Origin: Varroa destructor
Taxonomy: Eukaryota; Arthropoda; Arachnida; Mesostigmata; Varroidae
Reading direction: 5' to 3'
DNA length: 64,000 nucleotides
NCBI RefSeq assembly: GCF_002443255.2
Contig: NW_019211460.1
Location: 37,271,498-37,335,497, forward strand
This document shows positions 57,489 to 64,000 of this stretch, piece by piece (position 1 is the stretch's first letter; the number at the start of each line of letters is the position of its first letter). The translations under genes were made by a program, and so were the position numbers. The notes beneath the pieces were generated by a model. It did not search any database, was not told the DNA's origin, and saw only the letters and a list, made by a program, of their open reading frames with translations.

Positions 57489-57501
57489 TTTTTTTTTTTT
57501 A
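57449..57501. repeat. (TA)n run followed by a poly(T) tract
   Basis: About 26 bp of alternating AT is followed by a small palindrome (ATATGTATATATACATAT) and then about 13 T. It is simple-sequence DNA read directly. Confidence 0.85.
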
Positions 57502-58239
57502 GTTAAACAGCTACACAAGGCTTTGGTGCATCTATTTACATGTATAAAAATAACTATCTATCTTAAGCTAATTTCGTCAGAGAGGGACAAAGCAAGCCGT
57601 TTCGGATGCGTAACAACTCAAGGTGGTCAACGAAATCGTACTTGAGTTTCCAGAAAGAAAAATAATCAAAGAATCCACCAAATCACACTGTTATATATAC
57701 CATCTAGAAAAACATTGATTTTATCATCTTCTATATTAAATAGATCTCATGCCGCGAATGGGCAGGACCCCCATAATGGGCTTGTCGGAATCGTTGGGAG
57801 TACTTTCAACGCCCGATTGTTGCTGCTCGGAGAAGGTCCGCCCGGCGATAATTGTTCACTGTTTTATTTGACGTGATTAGGCGACGGCAGTCTCCATCTA
57901 ATAGCAGTCAAAAAGCATAGCCGATAGCGATAGCATTTAGTGATCACGTATAAACTCGTCGCATCACATCATTAGCGTAAACGTAACGAGAGAAGGTAAG
58001 AGACGCAGGTAATCCACAGCGACAGTCGTCCAGCAAAACGCTTGGAACCGTTCAGCGTTAACGCGAGCGAATATCAATCACGTCACATCATAACGTGGAT
58101 GAGCTGAGCGAAACTTCAATCTAACGCCACTGTCACAGTATGCTGAGTTTCCTGTTGACGCCACTGACTCTGCTGCCTTAGCTAACGTTCTCTGATGTGT
58201 GGCCGTTTGAGATCAAAGGGTGTCGAAACGAATGAACTA

Positions 58240-58279
58240 CATCAACAATTATTATCATCCATGATAATAATTGTTGATG
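58240..58279. repeat. perfect hairpin, 19-bp arms with a 2-nt loop
   Basis: CATCAACAATTATTATCAT at 58240-58258 is the exact reverse complement of 58261-58279, separated only by CC. A 19-bp perfect stem with a dinucleotide loop is very unlikely by chance in non-repetitive sequence. Confidence 0.92.
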
Positions 58280-59286
58280 AGCAGCATCCATATATATATG
58301 AACCGTAGCAGATCGGGTGAGCGATCACTCTGTGCAGATAAATACATCTATACTAGCTGAATTCTGCCTACCATTTGGTCACAATGATTGACGATCAACG
58401 TTAGCCTTCCTTTTTCCATAGACCTACAACAAACTAATGAACAGGGTAAGAGGATCTGGCCATATATTCCCGTACAGTCCAGAGGGAAACTGGCACCTGT
58501 TAACTGGTTGGTTACGCCAAGTGGGGTGTTAACATTTTGGACAAACTTTGGCCCACTATTACCGTGGCGCTCACCCGCCAGGTTTTGGTGCCAGGCAAAA
58601 GCCAATTCCTTCTATCCAAAACATCTATTTCTAAGGTGATAAATTTTCGTTGTGTCGTCCTTATAATCTGAGCGAATCTGATCCGTTACCGTCCAATCTT
58701 CCCGCGCTGGGGGAACTCCTGTCGAAGTGAAAAATATTTTTTTCTTGGAGTCAGCGCTTTTGTTGCGACTCCTATAAAACCCCAGGAGACAAACAACACG
58801 GTTCAAGCTCAAATAACTAAAAAAGGCTATTTTTGAAAAATGCCCGCGTTCGAGAAGAGAATATTGATTGCCTATTACGTCGTCCATATAAGATCGAAAG
58901 GTTTTTAGCAGCTTCTTTCAACTTTAGGCCTTTGCATTTTTGGGAATTGGAGCCTGCTATTAGCCCAAAATTCAACTCCTCTGGTAATCTCAGTTAATAG
59001 TATTTAGATGAAATAAAAATAGTCAGAATAACACCTTTCTCTGCTCGTATTTACATACTGCCATCGAAACAACTCATGAGAAGGGGTTCAGACGAAGATA
59101 TTCTGTCCCGCAAGGAAGGACGTCGCTTTGCGCTTATATTAGCAACATCTGCGTTTAGATCTTCTCCCATTCTTTATGGACTTGTCAACATAACATTTTA
59201 TCTCTATGGTAGATTCTAGCGAATGCGAAAGGTTAGTACTCATTGGGAAGGGCCAAGCTAAAAGTATCGATGCTTCGCGGATTGCG

Positions 59287-59318
59287 TTGCTTCCTCAATA
59301 GACATACACACACATATA

Positions 59319-59356
<38 letters not shown>

Positions 59357-59388
59357 TATATGTGTGTGTATGTCTATTGAGGAAGCAA
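59287..59388. repeat. 102-bp perfect palindrome abutting the assembly gap
   Basis: The left arm starts TTGCTTCCTCAATAGACATA and continues into CACACACATATATGCATATA. The right arm is its exact reverse complement, ending TGTCTATTGAGGAAGCAA at 59388, the last base before the N run. The centre is alternating AT. Arms are 51 bp with no mismatch. It may be a real palindrome that stopped the assembly, or a fold-back artefact at the contig end. Confidence 0.93.
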
Positions 59389-59488
59389 NNNNNNNNNNNN
59401 NNNNNNNNNNNNNNNNNNNNNNNNNNNNNNNNNNNNNNNNNNNNNNNNNNNNNNNNNNNNNNNNNNNNNNNNNNNNNNNNNNNNNNNN
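59389..59488. other. assembly gap, exactly 100 N
   Basis: One hundred consecutive N, the conventional placeholder for a scaffold gap of unknown length. It has a palindrome on its left and a (GA)n run on its right. Real sequence of unknown size is missing, and apparent open frames crossing it are meaningless. Confidence 0.99.

Positions 59489-59532
<44 letters not shown>
59489..59532. repeat. (AG)22 microsatellite at the right edge of the gap
   Basis: Forty-four bp of pure AG begins directly after the N run, so its true length is unknown. Confidence 0.95.
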
Positions 59533-59533
<1 letters not shown>

Positions 59534-62500
59534 ATATACGGTTGTTTTAAACAAAATTTCGATTGAATTGGGATGCCTGTATACGAATGTCTGAACCCAG
59601 ATATCTCGCTTAAGTGTTGGGAGTCGAAAAATATCTGCCAGAATGAGATCCGAAAATCTGGCAGGCTCGTCTAGCTGCGAGTCCTACTCACAGCGTTAGT
59701 TACTGTCGCTGCCGATGGCCACCCCGCACATTCGACAATACGTTATCCTGCGTTGGGTGTGAAGGTGGTATATGCATGCACTTGTTTTTGTACAAGTAGA
59801 AAACTCCCTATACTTTAGTTAAGGTCGATTTCCATTTCGAATATACATTTGTTGCGAATAATGCAACCTGTCGTCATTGTTTGGTGACACCTAAATTATT
59901 TAAAACTATATATTATTAGGAAATCAGTGTGTTCTACGGGTGTACATATATGCAAGGACCAAGTTGACAGACTTGCACCGCCATGTCGAGCATCGACACT
60001 AGATAGCGCTAAATCGGATAAAAAAAAGTCAAGGCAAAGGATAGAAGTTGCATGTTTAGCAGGGTCCGAGCTGAGCTGCGTTTGTTTGATATATTAGGCC
60101 ACTCGTAATCTGTCATTCCGAATTATCTATACTGCGGCTGTATGTAGCTGCACTGGCATTTTCTGGTGCAGGTATATTTGCCCTACAAAAGTACATTCGA
60201 GTATAGTATCGGTATAAAGTGAGGTAACCCTTTGGCCACTATCAGAAATGCATCGAATCGGCGGAATCACGGACGTCGCGAGTCCCACATCGCTCCGAAG
60301 CCCTGCTAGGTTATCTCGAGACGTGATGGAGTGACGTCTACAACACATTAATAAATTCACGCCGGTGTCGGTCTATCATCGCCATTGTGATGTCGACCAG
60401 CAACTTCTGCGCAGCTCTATAACGATACTACCGTGCCTCTGAATTTCTTCTATGCTCATTGACGAAGTAGATACTTCTCTTCGTGGTTTATCACGCACAG
60501 CCAGTGGCAGGAACACCTATACAGCGCATGCGTCATCACCGCTTTACAGTATAGAGGAAAACCAATTATACGATAATTCACTCATCGATTCACTCATTGA
60601 TTCTTTTCGTCGAGAGACTTGAAATGGCCGGCGACAGTTATCGCAGACTATAAAAATACTATCATCAACGCAGTTCTGATAATGAATATTGGTACCTGTA
60701 CGACGGCAACTGCACACCGAGACGCGTTCATTCAGCCGACTATTATTATTATCATACGTACGCACCGCAAAAATAGGTACATATGCACATATATATACAC
60801 GGTCAACTTGTTTGAATGGATGAAGCTTTTTACCTTCTTCGTATGTACAAAGCTTCTCGCTCGTAGTCGAACATGCTGGTAATAACACAGTACGTTGGCC
60901 ACGAACATAACATAACATAAACATTATTTATTTCTACCATCACAGACAAAGCTGATATACTAGATGTTCGTTTAAATGGCACAGGTAAAATTTTATACTT
61001 AAAGGAAGGGTCCCGCATTGTTGCTCGTACTTGTATTTCCCGTGGTCGGTCTATTGTGTCTTTAACACACTATACAGTACCACTGTACGAGACGGACGAT
61101 GTAGCTAGGGGGTACGACATGAAAATTGCAATACATTATATATTAGTGTGCTTTCGACAAGTCAAAGGCCTGTTTGTCTACCCGCGCACAATGTGTCCAC
61201 ACTAGCAAAACAATTGTCAAGCTGTAACATATAGGTAGATGCGATATGTACGTATGTACATTATGGTATGACAATGCGACCATTATCACTGTTGTGCGTG
61301 ATGAGGCAAAGCACGAATCGATCGGCACAAGCTTTTTGCCTCGCCGTCTACTGAGCTCCAGTACTATCATAGGCATACGTATGGTCTAGTGGTAATAGTA
61401 TTCTGTGCGTCGAAGTGTGTCGCATGATCGGCGTCGACGCTTGCGTAAAAATCCTCGTCCTTTATCGTCCACAGTCCACTCGACGATATAACATTCGTTA
61501 CCATCAGCGATGACCGCAGAATCATCGCCAGCGTCGGTAACGATTGCATCAAACCGGGCACACAAAGCCGCTGTATCTGCCGCCATTACCAATGCCACGC
61601 ATAATACTTACGCAATTCCTATTAAAAACAACGGCTCGATGGGAACAACTACGGCGGTGATAACGTACACAATGTGTCCGTAGCCCTACTGAACTTCTCT
61701 TCGTTACGTAGGACCACGTATGTACCATATTATAGATATGTGTACTCAGTCAGCGGGCACTGCCCAAACTAATCCTGTGTAGCGAGCTCCATTGCGACGC
61801 ATCACACCGAACGTGCGCGTAAACGCGTCCCATTTTGCCGCATATCATCATCAGCGACTCGAACAAAAACGACACTACGAGGCACTTGATGCCGACATCA
61901 TCGCTAAAGCCTCTTTTTATAACTGTCGTAGTAGCCCCCGCCAATGTCGTGCGTAGACAGCACAAGAAACGGGTGCCACCAGACGGCTGACAGCGGATCC
62001 AGTTCCGTCACCGCCAGCTACTGATTACCTCGGCTTCATGGCGCTGTTTCAACATACGCATGTTGTGTATTAACTGACTGTAGCCGAAATAGCCACAGAA
62101 CTGCTAGTTAGAGCAGCATGCCCTACTGTCAAAAGTTTTTGGCTTTACATCGAGGAACGCAGCGACAGGATGCCAACTGAAGGCAGAAAAACGACTCGAA
62201 GCTTCACTTTGTCGTTGCTGGAGCGGCACCAATGAGTAGAGCCAGGGGCCGATGCGGAATTTGCCCACGGTGTTTTACTGTAATGACTATATTACGATTC
62301 CAAACTATCTCGTTCGTATTCGTACACTCTTCACATCGTCACCAACAGACAAACAGATCACTGCAACAACTACTAAGATCGTTTACTATTGCGATGTACG
62401 TTCATATGTCCCATATGTATGTATGGGCTATGAATGCGAATTCTCATAATAGAGGCAGTCATTTTACACTCACAGTTAATAACATACAAACAGCTGGTTA

Positions 62501-64000
62501 CTAGGGCCGGGGGAGTTACTAGGGCCAGCTCAGTGGATATACCTCACTATCTACTGAGTTTTGTCGTTGTTATTTTATGAAGATCTGTTGATGATTTAGA
62601 TTAGGGGACGAAGTTTCCCACAGGCAAGTGTGAAAGTACGTATACGAAGCAATATAATTTGATCTACGATACAAGATATTAAAGGAGCGACCTTTGCAAA
62701 ACTGTTTTTCGCTGGCCAACCCTAGTTCTGCACAAATCTAGTGGATCCCATAACAGCTTGTATTTGTCGATAATTATTGACCCTCAGTCAAGCATTGCAT
62801 AACTCGCTTACGAGCTTCTTGACCTAAGTCAAATTGTGACTGGTTTTAAAAGTTACAGTCGTGCGTTGTACGTATTGTCTTATCTCAGATTTCCAATTAC
62901 TACTATTATTATACGCAGGGAAAAGCAGTAAATATAGCGGGTAAACGAATGGCGCCATTGCGTCTAATAAACTCAACTAAATATTGCGCATTGATCATCC
63001 TCCTTCAGTTTTCCAGTAAGGAACGGTACGGTGTGACTGAGCGGCGTTGAACGAATGAACGGATTTCCAGTAGTCCTAGTAGTCAGTGCACAGTCTATGC
63101 TTAGAACGAACACATACATACGTGTATAAGGGGCACCACTCGAGCTGCGACTATGTTTTCTCAGCAGGTGGCGGTACCGAGTGGCAGTTCCCTCAGATCC
63201 TCCCCCTTTCCCTGGCCCTAGCTAGGTTGTTGCCCACCGTGTTTCGGATTCTGCATTTCCCACCCGCTCCCCGTAGAGGTAGGTACCCTCTTAGCCACGA
63301 GAAGGAATGTGCGTGTGCCTCACGTGTGCGCACCCTGCCTTTTCTACCCGTAAGCGTGCATGTTTGTGTGACGACGATGGGTGCCTAAGCTGAGATGTGT
63401 GAGTGTATGTAATGACAGATATGGGGCAGTGTGACTCGACTGTGGGCGCCCCTGTGGCCGTCTCCCAGCGTGTGCTGATCTAGTTTATGTTGTGCTGTGT
63501 CGTGCGTCTATATGGGCCTGTCGGTGTAGGATGAGTTGGTGAGTGTGCGCATCGTATGAGTGAGCGAGAGCCCAGCCTCGTAAGGCACGCATTGTCATCT
63601 CCTGTTCCATCAGCACGCTAGTCGCACTTCTCCGGCACTCTTTCGCTCCATTCGTTGCTTGCCTCACCACCACTACCACGTCCAACAGCAGTATTCGCTT
63701 GCCTGCTCGTCGGTCGGAGGGTTGAGGTACGATAGAAATGGGAAGAAGCAATGGGGCAAAACGGGAAAAGAGGGGGACTTGCAGGGTTGGTGGTGGTGCT
63801 GCTGCTGCACACAAAGTGAACAGAGGCAGGAAAGCCGAGTCTAGCACAGCAAAGCAAAGGCCGGGACGGGTGGGCTGCTACTGGTGGCCGTCGTGGCGTT
63901 CCTGCCGCGGCTTTGCCCTGTTCTCCACTCGAACGACGAGCAGCCAGCCGGCAGGGCAGGCAGGCAGTCGAGAACAGAGAGGAGCGGCTCCGTTTCGCCG

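Larger units (their letters stand above)
51598..64000 (-). other. upstream islet intron or flank; LIM1 and start exons not found
   Basis: The LIM2 acceptor at 51597-51596 shows that an upstream islet exon exists. I read the minus strand of this 12.4 kb for a LIM1 pattern (CVGCG, WHA.CLKC, CFVRDGK.YCKRDY) and saw none, so the first exons are probably beyond 64000. Contents: AT runs near 57449-57474 and 59308-59360, a 19-bp-arm hairpin at 58240-58279, a 102-bp palindrome at 59287-59388, the N gap, and a (GA)n run. The open frames here (for example 54897-55289, 61386-61598, 63485-63847 on the minus strand) have no recognisable domain. Confidence 0.6.

Noticed and set aside
59258..59594. Open frames spanning the N gap
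   Set aside because: They run through 100 unknown bases and flanking (GA)n and palindromic sequence, so nothing coding is shown.
61382..61410. tRNA-like A-box word TGGTCTAGTGGT
   Set aside because: It resembles the D-arm of a tRNA-Glu, but no B-box (GGTTCRANYCC) or acceptor stem pairs follow within tRNA distance.

Overview
The window looks like a stretch of animal, probably arthropod, nuclear genome. It is gene-poor, rich in microsatellites, interrupted by one 100-N scaffold gap, and its coding DNA is split into short exons with GT/AG borders. A mite or tick is my guess at the group. That guess rests only on the general look of the sequence and should not be trusted without a search.

The main resident is one LIM-homeodomain transcription factor gene of the Islet family (Drosophila tailup, vertebrate Isl1/Isl2). 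It lies on the minus strand and covers most of the window. Four consecutive coding exons are readable: the first part of LIM2 (51465-51595), the rest of LIM2 plus a very long Gly-rich linker (50677-51123), the homeodomain (24607-25028), and the conserved C-terminal segment equivalent to the LHX3-binding region of Isl1 (7691-7903, with a possible read-through stop at 7676). Reading frame and splice phase agree across all three internal junctions and give about 404 residues. The introns are 341 bp, about 25.6 kb and about 16.7 kb. I could not find the LIM1 exon or the start codon. They should lie in or beyond the 51.6-64 kb stretch.

Downstream of islet, on the plus strand in tail-to-tail orientation, is a broken intronless FoxK forkhead fragment (about 2063-3009). 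A compound GATA/TAGA microsatellite brackets it on both sides. It has a frameshift just after the forkhead domain and substitutions at forkhead positions that hardly vary in the family. I read it as a decaying FoxK copy, with a true exon carrying an assembly indel as the alternative.

The rest is intron or intergenic DNA holding simple repeats, three notable perfect palindromes (one abutting the assembly gap) and no further gene I can name. The open reading frames of 60-140 codons elsewhere are about what stop-codon spacing gives by chance. I found no bacterial-type operon, CRISPR array, rRNA, convincing tRNA or recognisable intact transposon. The long islet introns are plausible homes for developmental enhancers, but nothing in the single sequence proves this.
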